Assembly: GCA_964452415.1 (NCBI GenBank)
Contig: CAYVME010000012.1
Span: forward strand, 1 to 27,707
DNA: 27,707 nucleotides
Direction of reading: 5' to 3'
Source of the DNA: UBA12068 sp964452415
GTDB taxonomy: Bacteria > Patescibacteriota > Minisyncoccia > Moranbacterales > GWC2-37-73
Part shown: positions 21,524-27,707 of the stretch, piece after piece
Numbering within the stretch: position 1 is the stretch's first letter
Layout: every line of letters begins with the position of its first letter
Position numbers and translations under genes: made by a program
Notes under the pieces: model-generated
Database searches by the model: none
What the model saw: only the letters and a program-made list of their open reading frames with translations
Told to the model about the DNA's origin: nothing

Positions 21524-22945
21524 ATGAAGAAAACAAAAATTGTGGCAACTTTGGGGCTAGTGTCAGATTCGAAAGAAGTGCTAAAGTCTTTGATTGAAAA
21601 TGGAATGAATGTGGCCAGGCTTAATTTTTCTCATGGTTCATATGAATGGCATGGCAATGTGATCAAAATTATTCGAGAGCTTTCGCAGGAAATGGGAGTG
21701 TCTGTGGGAATCTTGGCTGACCTTCAGGGGCCAAGAATCAGAACGATGGTGGACCAGCCAGTTGAAATCGTTAAAGGTGAAACAGTTGCGATTAGTGATA
21801 TTGAAAAAGCAAAAGACAAAAAACTGGAAATCAAAGGTTTTCTTTTGGATGTGCCAAATATTGTGGATGATATTGAAATTGGAAATGAAATTTTGGTTGA
21901 AGATGGTTTGATGAAAATTGTTGTGAGAGAAAAAAATGCAGGTGTTTTGCTTTGTGAAGTTGTTGATGGCGGTGTGATCAAAAATCACAAAGGCGTTAAC
22001 ATTCCTGATGCCAAACTTCAGATTGATCCAATCACCGAGAAAGATCAAAAAGATTTGGAATTTGCTTTGGGACAAGATGTTGACTTTGTGGCGATGTCAT
22101 TTGTGGGAAGTGGAGCAAACATTGAAGATTTGCGAGGACGAATGAAAAAAATTCTTGGTGATGATGTCCAACTGCCTCAAATTATTGCAAAAATCGAAAG
22201 AAAGGAAGCGATTAAAAATCTTGATGACATCATTGAGCACACTGACGCAGTGATGGTGGCTCGCGGTGACCTTGGAATTGAAATCGAAGGAACGAAAGTT
22301 GCAATTTTGCAAAAAGAAATTGTCAAAAAAAGTTTGAAGGCGATGAAGCCCGTGATTGTGGCAACTCAAATGCTTGATTCAATGATTGAAAATCCTCGCC
22401 CAACTCGAGCTGAAGTTTCAGATGTTACAAACGCAGTGGTGGATCATGCTGATGCTGTTATGCTTTCAGGCGAAAGCGCATCCGGAAAACACCCGATCGA
22501 TGCGGTCAGAACAATGAAAGATATCATTGAAAACACTGAAGCTTCACCATTTGATGATGTGAAACATTTTATGAGTCTTGAAGGGCAAGAAGATTTCAAA
22601 ATGGTCGTGAAAAGCGCCTATGAACTTGCCAAGACAAGCTCTGCCAAGGCAATTGTGCTTGGGTCAGCCAGTGGTTTCACTGCCAGACTCTTTTCACATT
22701 TCAGACCTGAGCAAAAAATGTTGGTTGTCACTCACAATAAAAAAACATGCAATCAGCTTTCGTTGGTGTGGGGCATTGAAGCGAAATTGTATAATCGCGG
22801 AGAAGTTTTCCGAGAGGATATCGATTGGAGAATTGAAGATGCCAAGAAAAATGGAATTTTGTCAGCAGGAGACAAAGTTGTTTTGGTTCTCGGAAGAACT
22901 CCAGACGGAGAACACATGCAATTGATTGGAATCAAGGAAGTTTAA
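21524..22945 (+). CDS. pyk: Pyruvate kinase
   Basis: Pyruvate kinase converts phosphoenolpyruvate and ADP to pyruvate and ATP, the last step of glycolysis. The 473-residue protein has the usual length. Visible motifs are KTKIVATLGLVSDS at the start, MNVARLNFSHG, ILADLQGPRIRT, the K-I-E-R motif PQIIAKIERKEAI (about 222-234), VMVARGDLGIEI (about 242-253) and VATQMLDSMIENPRPTRAE with VVDHADAVMLSGESASGKHP. The C-terminal domain ends GDKVVLVLGRTPDGEHMQLIGI. It stands alone between a terminator and tRNA-Ser. For an organism of this kind it is a central ATP source. Confidence 0.97.
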   Translation: MKKTKIVATLGLVSDSKEVLKSLIENGMNVARLNFSHGSYEWHGNVIKIIRELSQEMGVSVGILADLQGPRIRTMVDQPVEIVKGETVAISDIEKAKDKKLEIKGFLLDVPNIVDDIEIGNEILVEDGLMKIVVREKNAGVLLCEVVDGGVIKNHKGVNIPDAKLQIDPITEKDQKDLEFALGQDVDFVAMSFVGSGANIEDLRGRMKKILGDDVQLPQIIAKIERKEAIKNLDDIIEHTDAVMVARGDLGIEIEGTKVAILQKEIVKKSLKAMKPVIVATQMLDSMIENPRPTRAEVSDVTNAVVDHADAVMLSGESASGKHPIDAVRTMKDIIENTEASPFDDVKHFMSLEGQEDFKMVVKSAYELAKTSSAKAIVLGSASGFTARLFSHFRPEQKMLVVTHNKKTCNQLSLVWGIEAKLYNRGEVFREDIDWRIEDAKKNGILSAGDKVVLVLGRTPDGEHMQLIGIKEV

Positions 22946-22954
22946 GTGCATATA

Positions 22955-23030
22955 ACATATAGCATAAAACATGTAACAAAAAATGCGGGGATTGGATTTC
23001 TGCTATGTGCTACATGATACATGCTGCATA
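22955..23030. repeat. Imperfect inverted repeat between pyk and tRNA-Ser
   Basis: AGCAT-AAAA-CATGTA on the left is mirrored by TACATG-ATAC-ATGCT on the right. The 89-bp gap between pyk and the tRNA consists mostly of this ATG/CAT-rich element. It may be a dispersed repeat or a weak transcript end. Confidence 0.4.
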
Positions 23031-23034
23031 ATCT

Positions 23035-23121
23035 GGAGAGATCGCATAGTGGTCGAGTGCACCACCTTGGAAAGGTGGCATACTGTAAAAGGTATCGGAG
23101 GTTCGAATCCTCTTCTCTCCG
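23035..23121 (+). tRNA. tRNA-Ser(GGA)
   Basis: A class II tRNA. The acceptor stem GGAGAGA (23035-23041) pairs with TCTCTCC (23114-23120), discriminator G at 23121. The anticodon arm is CCACCTTGGAAAGGTGG with anticodon GGA, reading UCC. A long variable arm (ATACT against AGGTAT) is present, and the T arm is GGAGG-TTCGAAT-CCTCT. CCA is not encoded. Confidence 0.95.
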
Positions 23122-23156
23122 CAAAATTTAAAAAGTAGGATGAGAAGTTTATGCAC

Positions 23157-23184
23157 CGAAGGGGTAAATCCTCTTCTCTCCGCA
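23157..23184 (+). repeat. Duplicated 3' end of tRNA-Ser
   Basis: AATCCTCTTCTCTCCGCA at 23167-23184 is an exact copy of 23106-23123 in the tRNA, and the bases before it (CGAAGGGG) resemble the tRNA T arm. The remaining tRNA is not recognisable. It is either the remnant of a second tRNA-Ser copy or an attachment-site duplication. Confidence 0.7.
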
Positions 23185-23210
23185 CTTTTAAAAATTAAAA
23201 ATACAAAACC

Positions 23211-23606
23211 ATGGATACAGCATCTTGGTATTCTCAACTGATCAAGCCAACTTGGGCACCGCCTTCATTTTTGTTTGGGCCAGTGTGGTCATTTTTGTAT
23301 CTTTTGATTGCGATTTCTTTCGGAAAGGTTTTTTGGATGTTTTGGAAAAAAGAAATTGCCATGCTGGTCGCGCTTCCATTTCTGCTCAATTTGATTTTCA
23401 ATTTTGCTTTCACTCCAATTCAATTTGGACTCAAAAATAATCTTTTGGCATCGGTGGACATCCTTTTGGTTTTGGGAACTTTGATTTGGGCCATGATTTC
23501 AATCTATCCGCATGCTCGCTGGATTGCATATATTCAGATCCCATATTTGCTTTGGGTGGCATTCGCAACAGTGCTTCAATTGACGATTACATATTTGAAT
23601 AGATAA
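23211..23606 (+). CDS. tspO: TspO/MBR family protein, short form
   Basis: This 131-residue protein is a TspO/translocator-protein homolog (tryptophan-rich sensory protein). It opens with WYSQLIKPTWAPPSFLFGPVWSFLYLLIAIS, the conserved segment following helix 1, and contains LLNLIFNFAFTPIQFGLKNNLLAS and IPYLLWVAFATVLQLTITYLN. Usual family members have about 155-160 residues and five helices; here the first helix is missing and four remain. No in-frame upstream sequence could supply it, because the tRNA-Ser fragment lies there. Family members bind porphyrins and related ligands and are linked to oxidative or light stress responses. The dimer glycosylase gene follows by six bases. Confidence 0.88.
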   Translation: MDTASWYSQLIKPTWAPPSFLFGPVWSFLYLLIAISFGKVFWMFWKKEIAMLVALPFLLNLIFNFAFTPIQFGLKNNLLASVDILLVLGTLIWAMISIYPHARWIAYIQIPYLLWVAFATVLQLTITYLNR

Positions 23607-23612
23607 AAGAAT

Positions 23613-23951
23613 ATGCGCGTTTGGGATGTTGATCCAAAAAAATTGTGCCAAGAACACTTGGTGGCCGAGCACAGGGAGCTTCATGGTCTCTGGAACATCT
23701 TGACCAAACATGGAGGAAAAGGCGGATATTCAAAGCATCCTGAAACTTTGCGTTGGGTTGGAAAAAATCGCGCACTTTTTGAGAGGCACGAAGTTCTCAT
23801 TCGAGAATTTGAGAAAAGAGGATACAAGCACCACACACCCTTGGATGAGAAACTTGCTGTTGGTAAAAAAATTCAAGATGCTTTCATAAACACAATTCCA
23901 GAGCAAGAAGAAATCTTGAAGAATAAAAACTGCAAATGCCACTGGAGTTGA
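23613..23951 (+). CDS. Pyrimidine dimer DNA glycosylase / endonuclease V family
   Basis: This 112-residue protein matches the T4 endonuclease V-type (Pyr_excise) family, which removes UV-induced pyrimidine dimers. The key block CQEHLVAEHRELHGLWNIL (about 12-30) corresponds to the T4 segment holding catalytic Glu23; the equivalent here is E22. HPETLRWVGKNRALFERHEVLIREFEKRGY (about 42-71) and SPLDEKLA-like TPLDEKLAVGKKI follow. T4 enzyme uses an N-terminal Thr alpha-amine; here the second residue is Arg (MRVWD), so the attacking amine would have to differ or Met remain. A CKC tail is near the C-terminus. It is six bases from tspO, suggesting a co-transcribed light-damage pair. Confidence 0.8.
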   Translation: MRVWDVDPKKLCQEHLVAEHRELHGLWNILTKHGGKGGYSKHPETLRWVGKNRALFERHEVLIREFEKRGYKHHTPLDEKLAVGKKIQDAFINTIPEQEEILKNKNCKCHWS

Positions 23952-23999
23952 TTGTTGGCATGATTTGCCTTTTTGTCTAAAGTTCTTTAGTCTTAACTC

Positions 24000-25829
24000 A
24001 TGAACAATAATGTTGAAGAAATAAAGTCTCGGCTCAATATCGTGGATGTTGTGGGCGAGTATGTGCGTTTGACGAAGGCGGGTTCCCATTGGAAGGGACT
24101 CTGTCCTTTTCACAGCGAAAAAAGCCCATCTTTCATGGTCAATGAGGAAAAGCAGATTTTCCATTGCTTTGGTTGTGCCAAGGGTGGGGATGTTTTTTCT
24201 TTTGTGCAGGAAATCGAGAGCATGGAATTTCGGGAGGTTTTGAAAATTTTGGCTGAGAAGGCTGGTGTAACTCTTGAAGAATACAAAGGAGGAAGCGCTC
24301 AGGCGCCGGACAACAAAAAGAGAATTTTGGAGGCGCTTGAATTGGCCACCAAATTCTATGAAACCCAGCTTTGGAAAGGTGTGGGCAAAGATAATATTAT
24401 CGGATATCTGCATGCGCGAGGATTGAATGATGACAGCATTAGGAATTTTCGTTTGGGATATGCACCGACTGGTTGGGATAATATCATGAAATTTTTGCTT
24501 GGCAGAGGTTTTTCGATGGAAGAAATTGAAAAGACAGGACTCTTGGTGAAAAAGGATGACGGCGGGCAAACTCCAAATTTAAGCAGTCGCTTCTATGATC
24601 GTTTTCGCGATCGAATCATGTTTCCGATCACTGATGTGATGGGCAATGTGATTGGATATTCTGCTCGCGTTTCTCCGGGCCAAGATGAATCACAAGCAAA
24701 ATATGTGAACACTCCTGAAACTTTGGTCTATCACAAGAGCAAAGTTTTGTATGGTCTTTCGCATGCCAAAAGTGAAATCAAGAAAAAGGATTATGTGCTT
24801 TTGGTTGAAGGAAACATGGATGTGATTGCTTCGGTGCAAGCTGGAATTGGAAATGTGGTGGCAGTTTCTGGAACTGCGCTTACGGGAGATCAGATAACCA
24901 TGATCAAGCGATATACTGACAACATTGCCATGCTTTTTGATATGGACAGCGCGGGTCAATTGGCGGCTCAAAAAAGCGCCGATCTCTGTTTGCAAAAAAG
25001 CGCGAATGTTAAAATTGTGACATTGACTGAAGGAAAAGATGCAGCGGATGTGGTCGCCAAAGATCCTGAACTTCTTTTGAGCGCGGTGAGAAAATCAGTG
25101 CTGGCGATGGAATATTTTTTCAATGAGGCTTTGAAAAAATATGACAAAAAAACTGCCGAAGGAAAAATGCACATCGCCAAAGAAATTCTCACGCATGTGA
25201 CTTTCATTGAAAGCAAGATTGAAAAAGCTCACTGGATCAAAAAGATTGCGCATGAGGTTGATGTGGAAGAAAAAGTTATCAATGACGTATTAGAAACACT
25301 GAACCAAAATGTTGGACCTCAAACAAACAGCCAATCAGCAGGGGAATCAGTAGTTTTGAATGTGGAAGCTTTGTCATTTCAAAAAAGAAGCGACATCCTT
25401 CGGGATTCATTGATTGGTTTGATCATGAGCGATGCCAAAATTTGGAAAGAAATTGCCGAAAAACATCTTGAAAGTGATTGGGCGACAAATGACAGTGTTA
25501 TTGCTTTCGTTTTAAAAAATGGTCAAAACGCTGAATTTTCTTTCGACAAGCTTTTGGCTGAAATTGAGGACGGAAGAGCAATTGAGAAACTTCGAAAAAT
25601 ATATTTTGATGCAAAATATCTTTTCACAGTTGAAGGCGTGGTTGAATATGGTGAAGATGAGCTCAGAAGCTTGGTGGATGAATATATTGCAAAATACCTC
25701 AGGGAATTGCAAAAAGAAAAACTCCATGCTATCATCAAGGAAATCGAGAATGCTGAACAAAAAGGGGACAAGGAGACCCTCGCCAAATTGATGAGCGAGT
25801 TCACAAAGCTTTCTCAAGAAATGCAATAA
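24000..25829 (+). CDS. dnaG: DNA primase
   Basis: DnaG makes RNA primers at replication forks. The 609-residue protein has the N-terminal zinc-binding domain with C35, H38, C56 and C59 in GLCPFHSEKSPSFMV and FHCFGCAKGGDVFSFV. The catalytic core carries YLHARGLNDDSIRNFRLGYAP, and the TOPRIM domain has LLVEGNMDVI with E270 and FDMDSAG with D314 and D316. SGTALTGDQ lies between. The C-terminal part is the helicase-binding region. The ATG at 24000 is preceded by a short AT-rich gap. rpoD follows after 167 bp; dnaG-rpoD is the classic macromolecular-synthesis order. Confidence 0.97.
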   Translation: MNNNVEEIKSRLNIVDVVGEYVRLTKAGSHWKGLCPFHSEKSPSFMVNEEKQIFHCFGCAKGGDVFSFVQEIESMEFREVLKILAEKAGVTLEEYKGGSAQAPDNKKRILEALELATKFYETQLWKGVGKDNIIGYLHARGLNDDSIRNFRLGYAPTGWDNIMKFLLGRGFSMEEIEKTGLLVKKDDGGQTPNLSSRFYDRFRDRIMFPITDVMGNVIGYSARVSPGQDESQAKYVNTPETLVYHKSKVLYGLSHAKSEIKKKDYVLLVEGNMDVIASVQAGIGNVVAVSGTALTGDQITMIKRYTDNIAMLFDMDSAGQLAAQKSADLCLQKSANVKIVTLTEGKDAADVVAKDPELLLSAVRKSVLAMEYFFNEALKKYDKKTAEGKMHIAKEILTHVTFIESKIEKAHWIKKIAHEVDVEEKVINDVLETLNQNVGPQTNSQSAGESVVLNVEALSFQKRSDILRDSLIGLIMSDAKIWKEIAEKHLESDWATNDSVIAFVLKNGQNAEFSFDKLLAEIEDGRAIEKLRKIYFDAKYLFTVEGVVEYGEDELRSLVDEYIAKYLRELQKEKLHAIIKEIENAEQKGDKETLAKLMSEFTKLSQEMQ

Positions 25830-25957
25830 AAGACAAGGACTGGGAAGGCCCGGTTTTTGATGTTTGTATGTTAATATGCTGAAATAAGGCATAAAAACAT
25901 AGAATTATGGCATTTCTTCTTTCTTTTAATTTTTCATTTGTTAATTCATGATTCATT

Positions 25958-25980
25958 TTGACTGAGATTGGCTTGGTCAA
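25958..25980 (+). promoter_or_regulatory. Hairpin in the rpoD leader
   Basis: TTGACTGAG (25958-25966) pairs with CTTGGTCAA (25972-25980) in a 9-bp stem with two G-U pairs and a 5-nt loop. It ends 16 bases before the ATG, in the position where it could affect translation initiation. No T-run follows. Confidence 0.5.
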
Positions 25981-25996
25981 AAATTCAAATGCTTCT

Positions 25997-27568
25997 ATGA
26001 AAAAAGTGCAAAAAAAGGTCATTTCCCAAAAGAAGGCAAAGGGAAAGGTTTTGCAAAGCAATAAAAAATCAAAAATAAAAGTGAAAAAGGTTGTCAAAAA
26101 AAGCACTTCACACAAAACCCAAAAAGCTTCAAAAAAAGCAGTAATTAAAAAAGTGAAAAAAACAGTTAAAATGGTGAAATCAAAAAAAGTTCTTCCAAAG
26201 AAAAGTCAGAAAGTTGTCAAAAAAACTGTGGCAAAAAAAATTGTTGCTTCAAAAAAAGTTGTTGCGAAAAAAACAGCTCCCCGGGCCGGGCAGGCTGCAA
26301 AAAAAGTTGTTGTGGCAAAAAAACCAGTTGCCAAGGTTGCTGCACCCCGGGCCGGGCAGGCTGTGAAAAAAGTTTCACCAAAAGTTCAACCTGCCCGCAA
26401 TGCTACGCAACGCGTTGCAGGCGGGGAGCCAAAGAAAAAAGTTGTGATTGTCGACGGAGAAGAAGTGAAATCAAAATCTGAAATAATTTCAGAGCTTATT
26501 GCTCGCGGAAAGCAAAGAGGTTTTGTGACTGAAGATGAAATCATCCATCTTATTCCCGAAGTTGAAGATGAACTTGATGAACTTGAAAATTTGTATGAGC
26601 AATTGGAAACTGCTGGCGTGAAAGTTGTGGTTTCTGATGATATGCTGAAAATTGACTCAGACAAAGAAGCTGAGATGTTTGAAAAAAGCAAGAAAGACAA
26701 AAATGCGGACAGTGCAATGATGGATGGAATTGAAGACAGTTCTTCTGATTTGGTTCAAATGTATCTTCGAGAAATTGGACGCGTGCCACTTCTCAAATCT
26801 GAAGAAGAAATAAAACTTGCCAAAGCCAATGAAAAAGGGGACTTGGCTGCGAAGCAGAAGTTGACTGAAGCAAACCTCAGGCTTGTGGTGAGCATCGCCA
26901 AGAAATATGTTGGTCGCTCGCACAACCTTTCACTTTTGGATTTGATTCAAGAGGGAAACATTGGACTTTTCCGCGCTGTGGAAAAATTTGACTATCGAAA
27001 AGGTTTCAAATTTTCAACCTATGCAACCTGGTGGATCAGACAAGCAATCACCAGAGCATTGGCTGATCAATCAAGAACGATTCGAATCCCTGTTCACATG
27101 GTTGAAACAATCAACAAATATACGCAGATCACCAGAAGATTGGTGCAAGAGCTTGGTCGCGAACCACTTCCTGAAGAAATTGCAGCTGAAATGAACATTG
27201 AGGTGGATAAGATTCGTCACATCCAAAAAATTTCACAAGAAACAGTTTCTCTTGAAACATCTGTTGGGGACAGTGATGACGACAGTGTTTTGGGAGATTT
27301 CATTGAAGACACAGAAACAGTGATGCCTCACCAAGTTGCATCGCGAAAACTGCTCAAGAATCATGTGGGAGAAGTTTTGCACGACCTCACTCCTCGCGAA
27401 CAAAAAATTCTCAAAATCAGATTTGGACTTGAAGACGGCGTGACCCACACTTTGGAAGAGGTTGGAAAAGAATTCGGAGTGACACGAGAAAGAATCCGTC
27501 AGATTGAAGCCAAGGCCTTGGACAAGATCAGACAACATGGTTCAATCAGCAAGCTCAAGGATTATTAG
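25997..27568 (+). CDS. rpoD: Primary sigma factor RpoD with lysine-rich N-terminal extension
   Basis: This is the housekeeping sigma-70 factor. From the ATG at 25997 it has 523 residues. Residues 1 to about 145 are a lysine/alanine/valine-rich extension (repeated KKVV, KKxxAKK) resembling histone-H1-like tails. Region 1.1 (EIISELIARGKQRGFVTEDEI) follows at about 160. Region 1.2 to 2 shows VQMYLREIGRVPLLKSEEE, NLRLVVSIAKKYVGR, LLDLIQEGNIGLFRAVEKFD and FSTYATWWIRQAITRALADQ. Region 3 has INKYTQITRRLVQELGREP. Region 4 ends with LTPREQKILKIRFGLEDG and the helix-turn-helix VGKEFGVTRERIRQIEAKAL. An upstream TTG at 25958 would start inside a hairpin and is rejected. Three GC-rich repeats are read in frame in the extension. 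Confidence 0.96.
   Translation: MKKVQKKVISQKKAKGKVLQSNKKSKIKVKKVVKKSTSHKTQKASKKAVIKKVKKTVKMVKSKKVLPKKSQKVVKKTVAKKIVASKKVVAKKTAPRAGQAAKKVVVAKKPVAKVAAPRAGQAVKKVSPKVQPARNATQRVAGGEPKKKVVIVDGEEVKSKSEIISELIARGKQRGFVTEDEIIHLIPEVEDELDELENLYEQLETAGVKVVVSDDMLKIDSDKEAEMFEKSKKDKNADSAMMDGIEDSSSDLVQMYLREIGRVPLLKSEEEIKLAKANEKGDLAAKQKLTEANLRLVVSIAKKYVGRSHNLSLLDLIQEGNIGLFRAVEKFDYRKGFKFSTYATWWIRQAITRALADQSRTIRIPVHMVETINKYTQITRRLVQELGREPLPEEIAAEMNIEVDKIRHIQKISQETVSLETSVGDSDDDSVLGDFIEDTETVMPHQVASRKLLKNHVGEVLHDLTPREQKILKIRFGLEDGVTHTLEEVGKEFGVTRERIRQIEAKALDKIRQHGSISKLKDY
26279..26297. repeat. GC-rich repeat word in rpoD, copy 1
   Basis: CCCCGGGCCGGGCAGGCTG, translated as part of APRAGQAA. It is identical to the word at 26345-26363, and shares 13 bases in reverse complement with a site in murE. 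Confidence 0.75.
26345..26363. repeat. GC-rich repeat word in rpoD, copy 2
   Basis: CCCCGGGCCGGGCAGGCTG, translated as part of APRAGQAV. Same frame and same peptide as copy 1, 66 bases apart. Confidence 0.75.
26390..26426. repeat. Palindromic GC-rich repeat in rpoD
   Basis: CCTGCCCGC at the left and GCAGGCGGGG at the right flank a perfect 12-bp palindrome GCAACGCGTTGC (26407-26418). Translated in frame as PARNATQRVAGGE. It is a GC-rich block unlike the surrounding lysine codons. Confidence 0.7.
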
Positions 27569-27582
27569 GAAATTCAATCAAT

Positions 27583-27602
27583 GCCCCCGAAAGGGGGCTT
27601 TT
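27583..27602 (+). terminator. Intrinsic terminator of rpoD
   Basis: GCCCCC-GAAA-GGGGGC followed by TTTT, 14 bases after the stop codon; a compact, strong hairpin with a GNRA loop. Confidence 0.9.
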
Positions 27603-27609
27603 ACATAAT

Positions 27610-27634
27610 AAAAAAGCACAAATTGTGCTTTTTT
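27610..27634. terminator. Bidirectional terminator between rpoD and tRNA-Asn
   Basis: AAAAAAGCAC is inverted as GTGCTTTTTT around AAATT. It gives T-runs on both strands and probably ends the minus-strand tRNA-Asn transcript and backs up the rpoD terminator. Confidence 0.85.
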
Positions 27635-27654
27635 ATTTGGTGTAAACTTTATTG

Positions 27655-27707
27655 CTCCGGCGGTAGGATTCGAACCTACGACCAATTGATTAACAGTCAA
27701 CTGCGCT
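27655..27707 (-). tRNA. tRNA-Asn(GTT), 5' part beyond the window
   Basis: On the minus strand the visible part holds the end of the D arm, an anticodon loop CTGTTAA with anticodon GTT, the T arm GTAGG-TTCGAAT-CCTAC and the acceptor 3' strand CGCCGGA with discriminator G at 27655. The 5' acceptor and D stem lie past the right edge. Confidence 0.92.

Noticed and set aside
22942..23237. Minus-strand frames across tRNA-Ser
   Set aside because: They are reverse readings of the tRNA and its 3' duplicate, with repeated RREED peptides.
25958..25996. TTG start for rpoD
   Set aside because: It is the first base of a leader hairpin; the ATG at 25997 starts the lysine-rich tail directly.
441..27568. 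Alternative genetic code with TGA as glycine
   Set aside because: Several well-recognised genes end naturally at TGA, for example the lamin-tail and second ATP-grasp genes.

Overview
The window is about 27.7 kb of AT-rich bacterial DNA, almost entirely coding and almost all on the + strand. It reads as a candidate phyla radiation (Patescibacteria, probably Parcubacteria-type) genome. The reasons are very compact gene spacing, weak or absent Shine-Dalgarno sequences, a lysine-rich N-terminal extension on the housekeeping sigma factor, short versions of standard enzymes, and a gene complement seen in that group (lamin-tail protein, LemA/HtpX pair, divergent PAP2, DUF4870, short Mur ligase with FemAB). 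Genes end in TGA as well as TAA and TAG, so the standard bacterial code applies and code 25 does not. The lineage assignment is inference.

Layout. 1-440 has no convincing gene. 441-3088 holds ruvB, a small membrane protein, a DUF559 nuclease element and a bacterial PH-domain protein. 3241-5649 is a secreted lamin-tail/PKD protein. 6097-12389 is a tight run: yebC, ruvC, a 7TM protein, an ATP-grasp ligase fused to a RimB-type protease domain, a second ATP-grasp enzyme, a GT4 glycosyltransferase and an unrecognised protein. 12466-17912 holds a class A penicillin-binding protein, ruvA, a FemAB-type aminoacyltransferase and a MurE-type ligase. 17918-18262 is a GIY-YIG nuclease between inverted palindromic repeats. 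18277-22945 has a divergent PAP2 protein (the only minus-strand CDS), lemA, htpX, a DUF4258-like protein, a DUF4870 protein and pyruvate kinase. 23035-27568 has tRNA-Ser, a short TspO, a pyrimidine-dimer glycosylase, DNA primase and RpoD. A minus-strand tRNA-Asn runs off the right edge.

How the genes work together. RuvA, RuvB and RuvC are all present but in three separate places and give a full Holliday-junction machine; the dimer glycosylase adds UV repair. The penicillin-binding protein, MurE ligase and FemAB protein form a peptidoglycan set. The 7TM/ATP-grasp/RimB genes form a likely operon resembling a family set whose biochemical role I do not know to be established; here it is extended with a glycosyltransferase and an unrecognised protein.

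The most unusual structure is the density of repeats. At least two nuclease genes (DUF559 and GIY-YIG) sit between inverted copies of their own palindromic repeat. A nuclease-less version of the GIY-YIG-associated repeat pair is inserted in frame inside the FemAB gene. Other repeat families are translated in frame in rpoD, murE, the lamin-tail gene and the DUF4258-like gene. I find no CRISPR array, transposase or prophage.
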